In this document: positions 23,920 through 33,109 of the stretch, one piece after another
How the letters are laid out: each line of letters opens with the position of its first letter
Numbering within the stretch: the stretch's first letter is position 1
Assembly: GCA_030830565.1 (NCBI GenBank)
Contig: JAURMR010000009.1
Coordinates: 1 to 38,390, forward strand
DNA: 38,390 nucleotides
Reading direction: 5' to 3'
Source: Acidimicrobiales bacterium
Lineage (GTDB): Bacteria > Actinomycetota > Acidimicrobiia > Acidimicrobiales > Acidimicrobilacustridaceae
Position numbers and translations under genes: made by a program
The notes under the pieces: model-generated
What the model was told of the DNA's origin: nothing
Database searches by the model: none
Seen by the model: the letters and a program-made list of their open reading frames with translations, nothing else

Positions 23920-25131
23920 TCAGAGACCAGACTTCTCGAGGATGTGCACACCACAGGCCGAACCGAGGCCAATGACGTGAGCAAGTCCGACCTTCGCGCC
24001 TTCGATCTGACGAGCGCCTGCTTCACCACGAAGGTGGTAACAGATCTCCCAGATGTTGGCGATGCCGGTTGCGGCGATGGGATGACCCTTCGACTCGAGA
24101 CCACCAGAAACGTTCACTGGGGTCTTGCCGTCACGCGTGGTTGCGCCTGACAAGAAGAAGTCGACTGCATTGCCTTCGCTGCACAGCATGAGGTTGTCGT
24201 AATGCACGAGTTCAGCAGTGGCGAAACAGTCATGGAGTTCGACGAGGTCGAGATCTTCTGGACCAACACCAGCAAGCTCGTAGGCCTGCTTTGCTGCAGC
24301 GCGGGTGAGCGTATTGACGTCAGGAAGGATCTGGCATGCCTCTTGGTATGGATCACTCGTGAGGATTGATGCTGAAACCTTCACTGCACGCTTCTGCTGT
24401 TCCTTCGACAACGTGCGGAGCTTCTCGCCAGAAACAACAACAGCCGCCGCAGCACCATCGCTATTTGCCGAGCACATTGCACGAGTATTCGGATAAGCGA
24501 TCATGGGCTCAGCCATGATTTGCTCAACCGACATGTCCTTCTGAATTGCCGCAAGCGGATTCATGGTGGAGTTGAAGTGGTTCTTCGCCGAGATACCTGC
24601 GAAGAGTTCAAAATCAGCGCCGTCATAGGGATGCTTGTGCAGGTACTCCATACCGACCTGCGCGAACACGCCAGGCATCATGTCGGTGCCGAGCTTGCCT
24701 TCGAAACCGGAGACCGCACCGAAACGACCAGCCGGTGTCCACTCGTCAGATGCGGCAGCACCGAAACCGGCACCGAGCATGCCTGCGCCGGAAAGCTTTT
24801 CGACGCCAACAGCAAGACCCATATCGCATTCGCCAGCCTTGATCGCCATGATCACGGTACGCAGTGCAGTTGCACCGGTTGCGCATGCGTTCGCAACGTT
24901 GAAGACGGGAATACCGGTCTGGCCGATCTGCTTTTGGAGTTGCTGACCGATACCTGCTGCAGCACCCATGAGGTTGCCGGCGGCGAGGATACCCATGTCC
25001 TTGATGGTCACGCCACCGTCGGCCAGCGCAGCGAGCGCAGCCTCGGAAGCAAGATCGACAACATCCTTGTCAGGATGCTTGCCGAACTTGGTCATGTTGA
25101 TGCCGAGAATCCAAATGTCATCGTTTGCCAT
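23920..25131 (-). CDS. SCP2-type thiolase / lipid-transfer acetyl-CoA acetyltransferase
   Basis: A 403-residue thiolase-fold protein of the lipid-transfer (SCP2/SCPx) type. The nucleophile Cys83 is in FNVANACATGATALR. His300 sits in VELHDCFATAEL, the HDCF variant characteristic of this subfamily, and His350 in GGLESKGHPIAATG. Such proteins cleave or form beta-ketoacyl-CoA, or act as aldolases when paired with DUF35 proteins in steroid side-chain degradation. The ATG at 25131 has AGGGGAACG just upstream; an open frame reaching 25425 lies antisense-like within the DUF35 gene and was not used. It follows the DUF35 gene by 11 nt, a classical partnership. Confidence 0.93.
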   Translation of the reverse strand: MANDDIWILGINMTKFGKHPDKDVVDLASEAALAALADGGVTIKDMGILAAGNLMGAAAGIGQQLQKQIGQTGIPVFNVANACATGATALRTVIMAIKAGECDMGLAVGVEKLSGAGMLGAGFGAAASDEWTPAGRFGAVSGFEGKLGTDMMPGVFAQVGMEYLHKHPYDGADFELFAGISAKNHFNSTMNPLAAIQKDMSVEQIMAEPMIAYPNTRAMCSANSDGAAAAVVVSGEKLRTLSKEQQKRAVKVSASILTSDPYQEACQILPDVNTLTRAAAKQAYELAGVGPEDLDLVELHDCFATAELVHYDNLMLCSEGNAVDFFLSGATTRDGKTPVNVSGGLESKGHPIAATGIANIWEICYHLRGEAGARQIEGAKVGLAHVIGLGSACGVHILEKSGL

Positions 25132-25142
25132 GGTCGTTCCCC

Positions 25143-25535
25143 TCAGTTGACCGGCTCGAAGCCGTAGTTGATGGCCTCGGTGCCTGCAGTGTCGGCGCCG
25201 ATGGAATAGGTAGTGAGTCGAACCTTCTGGCCAAGCGAAATGTTCGCTGCATCGGCCGGGGTGTTCACAAGCTGACCGCGCACACTTGTGCCGCCAAGAT
25301 CCACGACCACGGGAACGTAGTTGTCGGCGCCAGGCATGAAGGCGGTGACGATCGTGAACGAGCGAATCTCGCCTTCGGTGGCGATGTCGGTCTTCTTGAA
25401 CGACGTGCCCCCACACGATGCACACGCATTGCGGCGATCAAAGAACTTCGCACCACAGTCGGTGCACTCGTTGGCGACTAGGTGCGGAGAATCTCCCAGC
25501 ACCAGATAATCGACCATAGGAATCTGCTTGGACAC
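25143..25535 (-). CDS. DUF35 OB-fold / zinc-ribbon acyl-CoA-associated protein
   Basis: A 130-residue protein with an N-terminal rubredoxin-like zinc ribbon (Cys24, Cys27, Cys38 and Cys41 in NECTDCGAKFFDRRNACASC) and a C-terminal OB fold (about residues 50-125, including GEIRSFTIV and VPVVVDLGG). DUF35 proteins form complexes with SCP2-type thiolases and are thought to help bind acyl-CoA. The GTG at 25535 was chosen because AAGGGGGAG lies directly upstream and the protein then begins MSKQIPMVDYLVLG; the open frame to 25631 adds a non-homologous stretch in the promoter region. It is the first gene of the DUF35-thiolase-TetR operon. Confidence 0.9.
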   Translation of the reverse strand: MSKQIPMVDYLVLGDSPHLVANECTDCGAKFFDRRNACASCGGTSFKKTDIATEGEIRSFTIVTAFMPGADNYVPVVVDLGGTSVRGQLVNTPADAANISLGQKVRLTTYSIGADTAGTEAINYGFEPVN

Positions 25536-25568
25536 TGCTCCCCCTTCACGGCACCGATGCGCCGTCGT

Positions 25569-25597
25569 CTGGACTGCCGAATCGTACGGCAGTCCAG
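25569..25597. promoter_or_regulatory. Perfect 11-bp inverted repeat, candidate operator
   Basis: CTGGACTGCCG and CGGCAGTCCAG flank a 7-nt spacer in the 117-bp gap between the divergent DUF35 and Tat-protein genes. A dyad of this quality between two start regions fits a repressor site, with the TetR protein of the neighbouring operon the first candidate. It could also fold as an RNA hairpin in the 5' leader of the DUF35 mRNA. Confidence 0.6.
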
Positions 25598-25612
25598 CCA
25601 GAACTCTGGAAC

Positions 25613-25630
25613 TGACCAAATAATTAGTCA
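25613..25630. promoter_or_regulatory. Imperfect AT-rich palindrome, second candidate operator
   Basis: TGACCAAATAATTAGTCA is a near-palindrome (seven of nine pairs match) centred 23 nt before the Tat-protein ATG. Its size and TGAC/GTCA ends resemble TetR-family operators. Its AT-rich centre may also contribute to a promoter. It is 15 bp from the larger inverted repeat. Confidence 0.5.
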
Positions 25631-25652
25631 TCCCATCTGATACTTTTCCCCC

Positions 25653-25958
25653 ATGGGCCCGAATCCTGAAATCAGCCGTCGCCGTGCAATCGGCATCGGG
25701 CTGGGGGTAGCGGGCGTCATGGTCCTCAAACCCAGTGCTCTCGCAAGCGCCACCGTTACCGGCACCACGGATCCATGCCTTGGTGACGCTTCAGGCTTCA
25801 CTGGCTACTGGCATGGCCCATCAAACCCCTATAACGAGGACAACCTCGGCGGGCCCAGTCTCGGCGGCTCGACCAATCTCATCGTCAACGGATCATTTGA
25901 GGACGGTGCGCCCGGGGCTACTGCACCTGGATGGACCTTTACCCTGCCGCCACCGTGA
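25653..25958 (+). CDS. Short Tat-exported protein with partial jelly-roll start
   Basis: A 101-residue protein with a twin-arginine signal: SRRRAIGIGLGVAGVMVL, then a likely cleavage site after ALASA (about residue 33). The mature part contains TDPCLGDASGFTGYWHGP and then GGSTNLIVNGSFEDGAPG followed by PGWTF, a pattern that begins many CBM_4_9-like carbohydrate-binding jelly rolls. The protein stops at TLPPP, just after that first strand, so the domain is incomplete. The stop overlaps the methyltransferase GTG start (GTGA). The segment TDPCL...FTG resembles the C-terminal tail of the first ubiquitin-fusion protein downstream. It may be a truncated gene or a small partner of the ubiquitin-fusion proteins. 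Confidence 0.72.
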   Translation: MGPNPEISRRRAIGIGLGVAGVMVLKPSALASATVTGTTDPCLGDASGFTGYWHGPSNPYNEDNLGGPSLGGSTNLIVNGSFEDGAPGATAPGWTFTLPPP

Positions 25959-26953
25959 ACACGAGCTCGACATTGCACAGAACGTGGGACCCGGAACGCG
26001 TTCTTGCATCTGCGGACGCGTGCTTGGCGCTTCGTGAGCTAGGCCGACACCTTGACGAAGCCAACTTCATCAATCGGTTCGGACGGTTACAGATTGACGA
26101 CACAGCGAATCAATCGCTCGCAGATCTCGCTCTGGGCAAGTACATCGATGTCTCAAGTGCTTCGAACTTCTTCGGTGGACCGCAAACTACCGAAGCCCTC
26201 CTAGGAACAAAAGCTGCAACCATCACAAGCGAAGGACGGTTATCGCTGTCGTTCGAAGTGTTGTCCGACGGTAAAGCAATGGCAATCCTTCCTTTTCTTG
26301 ATTCAGCAGATGACGTTCCCGTCGACAGCGTCTACGCAGGTACCGATTCCTGGCTCCTTCGAGACCAAGCATGGAAGTACGCATTGCGTGGACAACGAGC
26401 AATTGATCTCGGCACCGGGACGGGCCTCGTTGCTGCGTTCCTTACATCTCGTTACGAAACGGTTCTCGCCACAGACATCAACCAAAGGGCGACAAGCACA
26501 GCTCAGCTCAGCCGCGAACTCCTCCCCGAATCCGCGAAATCTCGAATGCACGTCGTTGCAAACGATGTCGCTGGCGGCCTCCGCCCTGGCACCTTCGATT
26601 TCGTTTGCGTCAACGCTCCCTGGGTTCCTACCCACCGAGCCAATGACCGCACCTACTCACACGGTGGCGAAACCGGATTTGAACTTCCACGCCGATTCAT
26701 TTCCGAAGGCGCCGAACTTCTTGCCCCAGATGGGATCCTCGTCGCGCTTTGCGCAGAATTGGCGTTCAGCGATGGCACGAACCCTTTAGCCGAACTTCTC
26801 AACGAATTCGAACGGCGAGGTTTCACAACCCTCATTGAGCCAACGCCGGTATCGCACCCGTTCCACTACGCCGCCGACGGAACAGCGAAAACTCTTTCGG
26901 GCGTCGTATCGGCTCGACATGTGAGTGTCATCCTCAAACGAAATCGCCACTGA
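25955..26953 (+). CDS. HemK/PrmC-like class I SAM methyltransferase
   Basis: A 332-residue methyltransferase. A helical N-terminal region (about residues 1-130) with no clear motif precedes the catalytic domain. SAM motif I is AIDLGTGTGLVAAFL (residues 149-163), an acidic ribose-binding Asp174 is in LATDIN, and motif IV is VNAPWVPTHRAND (219-231), a variant of the N-P-P-Y/F signature used by N-methyltransferases acting on amide or amine nitrogens. The GTG at 25955 is chosen because it overlaps the stop of the Tat-protein gene; an in-frame ATG at 25931 would overlap more deeply. The substrate is unknown. Its place directly before two ubiquitin-fusion genes makes a protein substrate worth considering, though PrmC-like small-molecule enzymes are also possible. 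Confidence 0.82.
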   Translation: MNTSSTLHRTWDPERVLASADACLALRELGRHLDEANFINRFGRLQIDDTANQSLADLALGKYIDVSSASNFFGGPQTTEALLGTKAATITSEGRLSLSFEVLSDGKAMAILPFLDSADDVPVDSVYAGTDSWLLRDQAWKYALRGQRAIDLGTGTGLVAAFLTSRYETVLATDINQRATSTAQLSRELLPESAKSRMHVVANDVAGGLRPGTFDFVCVNAPWVPTHRANDRTYSHGGETGFELPRRFISEGAELLAPDGILVALCAELAFSDGTNPLAELLNEFERRGFTTLIEPTPVSHPFHYAADGTAKTLSGVVSARHVSVILKRNRH

Positions 26954-27029
26954 ACGCGCTTTTCAACCTCAACGCAACGCTATTTAGACAACTATCCACT
27001 CGACCGCACGAGAACCAGCCGGAGCAACG

Positions 27030-27716
27030 ATGCAGATCTTCATCAGAGACAGCCAAGGCCGCGTGATCACTCTTGAAGTTGAACAGTCAGACTCAATCGA
27101 AAACGTGAAAGCAAAGATTCAGGACAAACAAGGAATCCCTCCTGACCAGCAACGCTTGATTTTCAGCGATTTGGTTCTACAAGACGGTCGCACGCTTTCG
27201 GATTACAACATCCAGCGCGAGATGGAGATTTTCCTCACCATTCGCCTTCAATCGACAACGGGAGTTGTTTCCTACCAGGACATGGGAGAAGCGCCTCCGT
27301 CTCTTCGTACGTCGGGGACCTCACCAGAGGTGGCAACGAATGCACAACTCGCGCTGCTCACCACCGGCGCGACAATCAGTCAAAACGGCATCCCGCTCGC
27401 TCCAGGCACCTACACGTTCTCGTTTTGGGCCCAAGAAGACCTCACTTGGCAATTGACTTTCAAAGACCCTCTTGGGGCGACGATTTCCTCGTTATCGAAC
27501 GGCACTTCTGGAGGACTGATTGGCCTCACGCAATTCGACACAGAAATCGTTGTACCCGCCGGTACCGCCACTTGTGATCTCGCTTTCACCGCTGCATCTC
27601 AATGCGCGCTCCTTGACCTCGTGACCCTCGCCCCAACAGACGCAGAAGAACCGGCGATATCCGATGCAAACAGCGCGTGCACCGACCCTGCTCTTTCTCC
27701 AAACTTCACCGGCTGA
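27030..27716 (+). CDS. Ubiquitin-domain fusion protein, diverged copy (Ub1)
   Basis: A 228-residue protein. Residues 1-74 form a ubiquitin domain with about 51 of 74 positions as in human ubiquitin, including [20 protein letters not shown] and [11 protein letters not shown]. Lys6, Lys11 and Lys63 are Arg, Lys48 is Leu, and only Lys27, Lys29 and Lys33 remain. The Ile44 patch is broken (Leu8 to Ser, His68 to Phe, Val70 to Thr), and position 75-76 is Ser-Thr instead of Gly-Gly. Residues 76-205 are beta-rich with [10 protein letters not shown] and LLDLVTLAP, resembling a CBM_4_9 jelly roll. The tail ends [12 protein letters not shown]. No signal peptide is present. GGAG lies 7 nt before the ATG. 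Confidence 0.9.
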   Translation: MQIFIRDSQGRVITLEVEQSDSIENVKAKIQDKQGIPPDQQRLIFSDLVLQDGRTLSDYNIQREMEIFLTIRLQSTTGVVSYQDMGEAPPSLRTSGTSPEVATNAQLALLTTGATISQNGIPLAPGTYTFSFWAQEDLTWQLTFKDPLGATISSLSNGTSGGLIGLTQFDTEIVVPAGTATCDLAFTAASQCALLDLVTLAPTDAEEPAISDANSACTDPALSPNFTG

Positions 27717-28424
<708 letters not shown>

Positions 28425-28447
28425 CAATCACCGTTCATCGACCACCA

Positions 28448-28464
28448 TTGCGAGATCTGCGCAA
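28448..28464. repeat. Short inverted repeat downstream of Ub2
   Basis: TTGCG and CGCAA flank a 7-nt spacer in the 95-bp gap between Ub2 and the reductase gene. The stem is short and no T-tract follows on either strand, so it could be an operator, a weak hairpin at the end of the ubiquitin transcript, or chance. Confidence 0.25.
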
Positions 28465-28519
28465 CTGGATCGCACCAGCCCCCGGAACGTGAAAACGTGT
28501 CGGCAAACAAGGGGGACCA

Positions 28520-29578
28520 ATGAAGCTGAAGGTTGCAGTCTGGGGAACTGGTGGCGTCGGGGCACACGCAGTTCGAGCAATTGCTCGGCGAAGCGACCTC
28601 GAACTCGTTGGCGTCTGGGTCCATTCACCAGAGAAGGCGGGCGTCGACGCAGGAACGCTCGTGGGGATTGACGCGCTTGGCGTCATCGCAACAAACGATG
28701 CAACGGCAATTCTTGCCCTCGACCTCGATTGCATCGTGTACACCGCAAGCGGACCGTCGCTCGACGCTGGCGCACTGCCCGACTACGAGCGCTTCCTGAG
28801 CGACGGCGTCAACGTCGTGACCGTCACCAGCCCCGCACTCGTGTACCCGCCCTCCTACCCTGAACGAGCACGCGCGCGCCTTGAGGACGCGGCACTCACA
28901 AGTGGAGCAACGCTCTACGCCTCAGGCATCGAACCCGGCTTCGCTGCCGATCAGTTTCCGCTCGCGATGCTCACGATGTCGAGTTCAATTCGTTCGGTTC
29001 GCGTCCAAGAACTCTTCACCTACGACACCTACCCCGTCGAGTTCACAATGCGTGAAGTCTTTGGTTTTGGAAAACCGATGGACCATGCGCCGATCATGGC
29101 CAGCACCGGGGCGCAACTCATGACATGGGGCCCCGTTGTGCAACTCGTTGCGGCCGGTCTCGGGGTTGAACTCGATGAAATCCGCGAGACGTGGTTCCAA
29201 GAACCAACTCCGCGCGACCTCGAGACTGCGTTTGGCCCCGTTGCAGCAGGCACCGTCGGAGCCGTCCGATTCGAAACCATCGGCGTCGTGAACGGCCGCG
29301 ACGCAATTGTTGTGGAACACATCAATCGTTTGAAGATGGACCTCGTTCCCGAATGGCCAAGCGCGCCTCGTGATGGAACCTACAGAGTGATCATCGATGG
29401 AGAACCCAGCCTCACCTGCGAACTCCTCGTAGGAAGCCCCACCGATTTCTACGAATCAGGAATGCTGGCGACAGCGATGCGCATCGTGAATGCGGTTCCG
29501 TATGTCGTCGAAGCAGCACCGGGGCTGGTCAGTTCGCTCGACCTTCCCCTGACGACGCCGCGAAACGCTTTCGACTGA
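28520..29578 (+). CDS. NAD(P)-dependent reductase, dihydrodipicolinate-reductase-like
   Basis: A 352-residue oxidoreductase. The N-terminal Rossmann fold starts KLKVAVWGTGGVGAHAVRAI with a glycine-rich nucleotide-binding loop, and continues with DLELVGVWVHSPEKAG. The rest resembles a large actinobacterial family annotated as dihydrodipicolinate reductase or 2,4-diaminopentanoate dehydrogenase-like, for example in GIEPGFAADQFPLAMLTM. It is too long to be the lysine-pathway DapB, so that name should not be taken literally. A good AAGGGGGA lies upstream of the ATG. It follows Ub2 by 95 nt, long enough for a separate promoter. The substrate is unknown. Confidence 0.78.
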   Translation: MKLKVAVWGTGGVGAHAVRAIARRSDLELVGVWVHSPEKAGVDAGTLVGIDALGVIATNDATAILALDLDCIVYTASGPSLDAGALPDYERFLSDGVNVVTVTSPALVYPPSYPERARARLEDAALTSGATLYASGIEPGFAADQFPLAMLTMSSSIRSVRVQELFTYDTYPVEFTMREVFGFGKPMDHAPIMASTGAQLMTWGPVVQLVAAGLGVELDEIRETWFQEPTPRDLETAFGPVAAGTVGAVRFETIGVVNGRDAIVVEHINRLKMDLVPEWPSAPRDGTYRVIIDGEPSLTCELLVGSPTDFYESGMLATAMRIVNAVPYVVEAAPGLVSSLDLPLTTPRNAFD

Positions 29579-29619
29579 CACAATCACTGCCTTCGCCGCC
29601 CAACACTTTTAGGGACTCT

Positions 29620-30897
29620 GTGACTCGTACTGCCATAACCAATGCAACGATCGTGACCGTTGACTCCCACGACACAGTGATTCATGGCGGGACGATTGTC
29701 ATTGCCGACGACACCGTCGCCGAAGTGCTGCCCGCCGGTGCGCAACCGGCGACACCATGCGACCACACCGTCGATGCTGCCGGCGGAATCGTGATGCCTG
29801 GCCTCGTCAATGCCCATACCCATCTTGCGATGACTGCGTTTCGCGGATTTGCAGACGACGTCGACCTTCAGGACTTCCTCGGGAAGCTTTTCCCTGCGGA
29901 AGCAACGATCATGTCCGATCGCCATGTTCGTGTTGGGGTGCGTGCAGCATTTGCCGAAGCAATGCTTTCAGGCTGCACCTCGGCACTCGACATGTACTGG
30001 TACGCCAACGCAAGTCAGGACGAAGCAGCAAAAGCGGGCTTCCGGCTTCAAACCGGCCCGATCTTCATCGGCTCCGATGGCCCCGACAATGTTGCGTTTG
30101 ATCAGCGCGTAGCGAACGCCAAAGCATCTTCCCCGCACTCTTGGATCCTTGCTCATGGCACCTACACCATGGATCCAACCCAACTCGCAGTTGTCGGCGA
30201 ACTCGCGACTGCAGAAGGCGCTCGTTTCCACATCCACGCCTCGGAGAACGCCGGAGAGGTTGCCGACGTGACGCAGCGCTACGGAAGAACCCCCGTTGAG
30301 CTCCTCGATGACAACGGGCTTTTGCGTTTCGGCTCGGTTCTTGCCCATGCAGTTGTTTTGTCCGATACGGAGATTGCGCGGCTTGCGGCAACAAATACCG
30401 CTATTGCGCATTGCCCAAGTTCGAACATGAAACTCGCATCAGGCTTCTGTCGTGTCCCCGAACTGCTCGCCGCGGGTGTCACGGTTGGGCTCGGCACTGA
30501 CGGGCCATCGTCATCGAATGATCTCGACATGTTTGCGGCGATGCGCGTCGCTGCACTCATCCACAAAGGCAACCGGCTTGATCCCACCGCCGTTCCGGCG
30601 GGCGCCGTCCTTCGTATGGCAACGATGGGCTCAGCCACTGCGCTGGGCATCGATCACCTCGTCGGGTCAATCGAGGTCGGCAAGAAGGCCGACCTTGTGC
30701 GCCTCGACCCCAACTCACCGTCGCTCACACCGTCATATGAACCTATGTCAACCATCGTATACGCCGCTTCTCGCGCCGACGTTCTCGATGTTTGGATCAA
30801 TGGACAACAGGTTGTCCACGAGCGACGCTGTATGACCTTGGACCTCGATGGCGTCCTCGAGGATCTGCGCAACGAAGGTCGCATGATCGCTGGATGA
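29620..30897 (+). CDS. Amidohydrolase, TRZ/ATZ deaminase-like (MTA/SAH deaminase family)
   Basis: A 425-residue metal-dependent hydrolase of the amidohydrolase superfamily, subtype III. Metal and catalytic residues are visible: His66 and His68 in NAHTHLAM, His206 and Glu209 in HIHASENAGE, His243 in VLAHAVVLSD and Asp294 in GLGTDGPSSSNDLDMF. This set is shared by S-adenosylhomocysteine/methylthioadenosine deaminases, guanine deaminase and triazine hydrolases, so a purine-type deaminase is most likely. The GTG start has a TAGGGA nearby but no clear ribosome binding site. It follows the reductase by 41 nt and may be in one operon with it. Confidence 0.85.
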   Translation: MTRTAITNATIVTVDSHDTVIHGGTIVIADDTVAEVLPAGAQPATPCDHTVDAAGGIVMPGLVNAHTHLAMTAFRGFADDVDLQDFLGKLFPAEATIMSDRHVRVGVRAAFAEAMLSGCTSALDMYWYANASQDEAAKAGFRLQTGPIFIGSDGPDNVAFDQRVANAKASSPHSWILAHGTYTMDPTQLAVVGELATAEGARFHIHASENAGEVADVTQRYGRTPVELLDDNGLLRFGSVLAHAVVLSDTEIARLAATNTAIAHCPSSNMKLASGFCRVPELLAAGVTVGLGTDGPSSSNDLDMFAAMRVAALIHKGNRLDPTAVPAGAVLRMATMGSATALGIDHLVGSIEVGKKADLVRLDPNSPSLTPSYEPMSTIVYAASRADVLDVWINGQQVVHERRCMTLDLDGVLEDLRNEGRMIAG

Positions 30898-30941
30898 CCA
30901 TCCGGTGACCAGGGTGCGACACGTCTCTCGGTCATCATCGC

Positions 30942-30947
30942 TACCGT
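30942..30947 (+). promoter_or_regulatory. Probable -10 box (TACCGT) of the acyltransferase gene
   Basis: TACCGT fits TANNNT and ends 9 nt before ATG 30957. No Shine-Dalgarno sequence intervenes, so the mRNA leader would be only a few bases long. Confidence 0.45.
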
Positions 30948-30956
30948 TGCCCTCGC

Positions 30957-33008
30957 ATGAGTGGACGGCCTGACAACCCAACCAACGCCGATCCCGGCAC
31001 CAAACGGTTTCAACACATCCCCGCACTCGATGGCCTACGAGGCCTCGCGGTTGCCGCGGTGGTGCTCTACCACTTCGCGCCCGAGTTGGTGCCAGCCGGA
31101 TTCATTGGCGTCGACGTTTTTCTTGTGCTTTCCGGATTCCTCATTACGTCGTTAGCTCTCGAGGAAGTTGGTCGAACAACATCAATGTCGGCCCCCGGGT
31201 TCTTCGCTCGACGCGCTCGTCGACTTCTTCCCGCAGCCATTGCCACGATCGTGGTGGTCGTCATCGTTGCGAGAATTCTTGACAATGGTTCGGTCGATGC
31301 ATCGCTGCGCGGACACGCAGTTGCCGCACTTGCCTATGTCGCCAACTGGTGGTCGATTGCTCAACAGAACTCCTACCAGGCAGCGTTCGGCACCGAGTCT
31401 CCGCTGAACCATTTCTGGTCCCTCGCCGTTGAAGAACAGTTCTACTTGGTGTTTCCGATTGCGATCATTGGGCTGATCGCACTCTTGAAGCGACGGGTTG
31501 GAGTCCACCGACTCGCTCATGTTGCGCTCATCGGCGCTGCGATTGGAGCACTTGCGTCCTGCGCACTGATGTGGATTCTGCGCACACCCGGAACGGATCC
31601 ATCGCGCGTCTACCTCGGAACCGATACTCGTTCTCAGGCGCTCTTTGTTGGTATCGCAATTGCATGCGTTGTCCGTCTTTGGCCGGTCACTCCCACTCAT
31701 CGCGTCGCCCGCACGACCCTCACGACTGCCGCACTTCTCGGACTGGCCCTCCTTGTTGGCGTCGCAACGACTGCCGACTTCCGTTCCGACTGGCTCTACA
31801 CCGGCGGTTTCCTTCTCATTGCCCTCGCCACCGGCATCGTCGTGCTCACGCTCAACGGCCACGACTCGCTCTTCACAAAGGCGCTCAGTTTCCGATGGTT
31901 ACGGACCCTTGGCCTTGTTTCATATGGGCTCTATCTCTGGCATTGGCCCATCAAGGTGTTCGTTACCGGTCAACGATTGCATCTCAGCGACGACCGCTCC
32001 GGCCGAATCACACTGTTCGTCGTTCGCGTTGCGCTCACTGCAATCGCCACTGCGCTGAGTTGGTATCTCATTGAGCAGCCGTTCCGGCGTCGCAAACCAG
32101 CATCAACTGACGCGGTCGCCACCAAACGACCGAGCCGCACCTTCGTGGGCCTCGGGGCACTCGGCATGACCGCACTCGTTTTCGGACTTGTCTGGTTCGC
32201 TGCCGCGCCGAGTCCGCCGGCTCAAACGGAGTTTTCGTCCGTCGTTGCGCCCTCGAGCGGAAACACAAAGAACGCAGATCCTCCGATTTCCCTGCTCTGG
32301 TTTGGCGATTCAGTGATCTGGACAATGGGCGGCGGCCAAATCGCCTTCCCGTGGCCCACTGGCTACAACTCTCCGTTTGATCCCGCTCGCATCGTGATCT
32401 GGAACAAAGGCATTGCGCAATGTCCGATGATGCAACAACAAACGCGCTCATTCGGCATTCTGCGCGAAGGCGGCGGGGCTTGCGATGGATGGGAAGCGAA
32501 ATGGCGTGACGCTGCGGCGTCGTTCCCGCCCGACGCCATTGTCTGGTCAGGCGCACTTCGCGATACCTACGACGTTCTCGTCGATGGAAAGTGGATCGCT
32601 TTTGGTTCCCCGGAGTGGATCGCGCTGTACGAAGCCGAACTCTACAAAGCCGCTGCTATCGCCACCGAAAACGGCGTACCGCTCATCATCATTTCGCAAG
32701 CCGATCCACAGGTCTTTCCAGAAGAAAAGAATGAAGACAGTCTGACGGCCGCAAACATCGGAAAATTTGCACAACTGCGCAAGATCCAACGTGACTTTGC
32801 TCTCGCCAATCCGAACACAACACTCTCAATCGACCTCCACGATGTGCTGTGCGGAACGGGAATCTGCGAGGGCAAGACACCTGGCGGCGAGGAAATTCGG
32901 CCCGATCACTTGCACTACTCACCCGCAGGCTCAGAATTCGTCGCTCCAGCCGTGACCGCCGCAATCGAATCCGCGATGAAGCAGTGGTACGCGCAACACT
33001 CGAACTAG
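30957..33008 (+). CDS. Membrane acyltransferase with C-terminal SGNH domain (OafA-like)
   Basis: A 683-residue two-domain protein. The N-terminal acyltransferase-3 domain (about residues 18-375) has PALDGLRGLAVAAVVLYHF, GVDVFLVLSGFLITSLAL, FFARRARRLLPA and LNHFWSLAVEEQFYLVFP, with about ten membrane helices. The C-terminal SGNH domain has its nucleophile block LLWFGDSVIWTMGGG near residue 450 and the late block RPDHLHYSPAG near residue 650. Proteins of this kind O-acetylate cell-surface polysaccharides or peptidoglycan, the SGNH domain transferring the acyl group outside the membrane. The target here is unknown. A short-leader promoter sits directly upstream, so it is probably transcribed on its own. 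Confidence 0.92.
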   Translation: MSGRPDNPTNADPGTKRFQHIPALDGLRGLAVAAVVLYHFAPELVPAGFIGVDVFLVLSGFLITSLALEEVGRTTSMSAPGFFARRARRLLPAAIATIVVVVIVARILDNGSVDASLRGHAVAALAYVANWWSIAQQNSYQAAFGTESPLNHFWSLAVEEQFYLVFPIAIIGLIALLKRRVGVHRLAHVALIGAAIGALASCALMWILRTPGTDPSRVYLGTDTRSQALFVGIAIACVVRLWPVTPTHRVARTTLTTAALLGLALLVGVATTADFRSDWLYTGGFLLIALATGIVVLTLNGHDSLFTKALSFRWLRTLGLVSYGLYLWHWPIKVFVTGQRLHLSDDRSGRITLFVVRVALTAIATALSWYLIEQPFRRRKPASTDAVATKRPSRTFVGLGALGMTALVFGLVWFAAAPSPPAQTEFSSVVAPSSGNTKNADPPISLLWFGDSVIWTMGGGQIAFPWPTGYNSPFDPARIVIWNKGIAQCPMMQQQTRSFGILREGGGACDGWEAKWRDAAASFPPDAIVWSGALRDTYDVLVDGKWIAFGSPEWIALYEAELYKAAAIATENGVPLIIISQADPQVFPEEKNEDSLTAANIGKFAQLRKIQRDFALANPNTTLSIDLHDVLCGTGICEGKTPGGEEIRPDHLHYSPAGSEFVAPAVTAAIESAMKQWYAQHSN

Positions 33009-33109
33009 TCGTCGAAGCGGCTTCCGTTGCGCCCCACTTGCTTATTCAGCACACGGTCACGGGTCCTTCTAAAGTCCCCTTCGTACGACGACCGATCTGA
33101 GGACCGTTC

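Noticed and set aside
25132-25425. N-terminal extension of the thiolase by 98 residues
   Set aside because: It is encoded within the DUF35 gene, is Arg/His-rich, and a Shine-Dalgarno sequence precedes the ATG at 25131.
27030-27716. Ub1 as a pseudogene of Ub2
   Set aside because: The frame is intact over 228 codons, a ribosome binding site is present, ubiquitin core residues are conserved and the alignment with Ub2 has no gaps.
28520-29578. Lysine-pathway dihydrodipicolinate reductase (dapB)
   Set aside because: At 352 residues it is about 100 residues too long, and the typical DapB catalytic E(L/M)HHxxKxDAPSGTA motif is absent.
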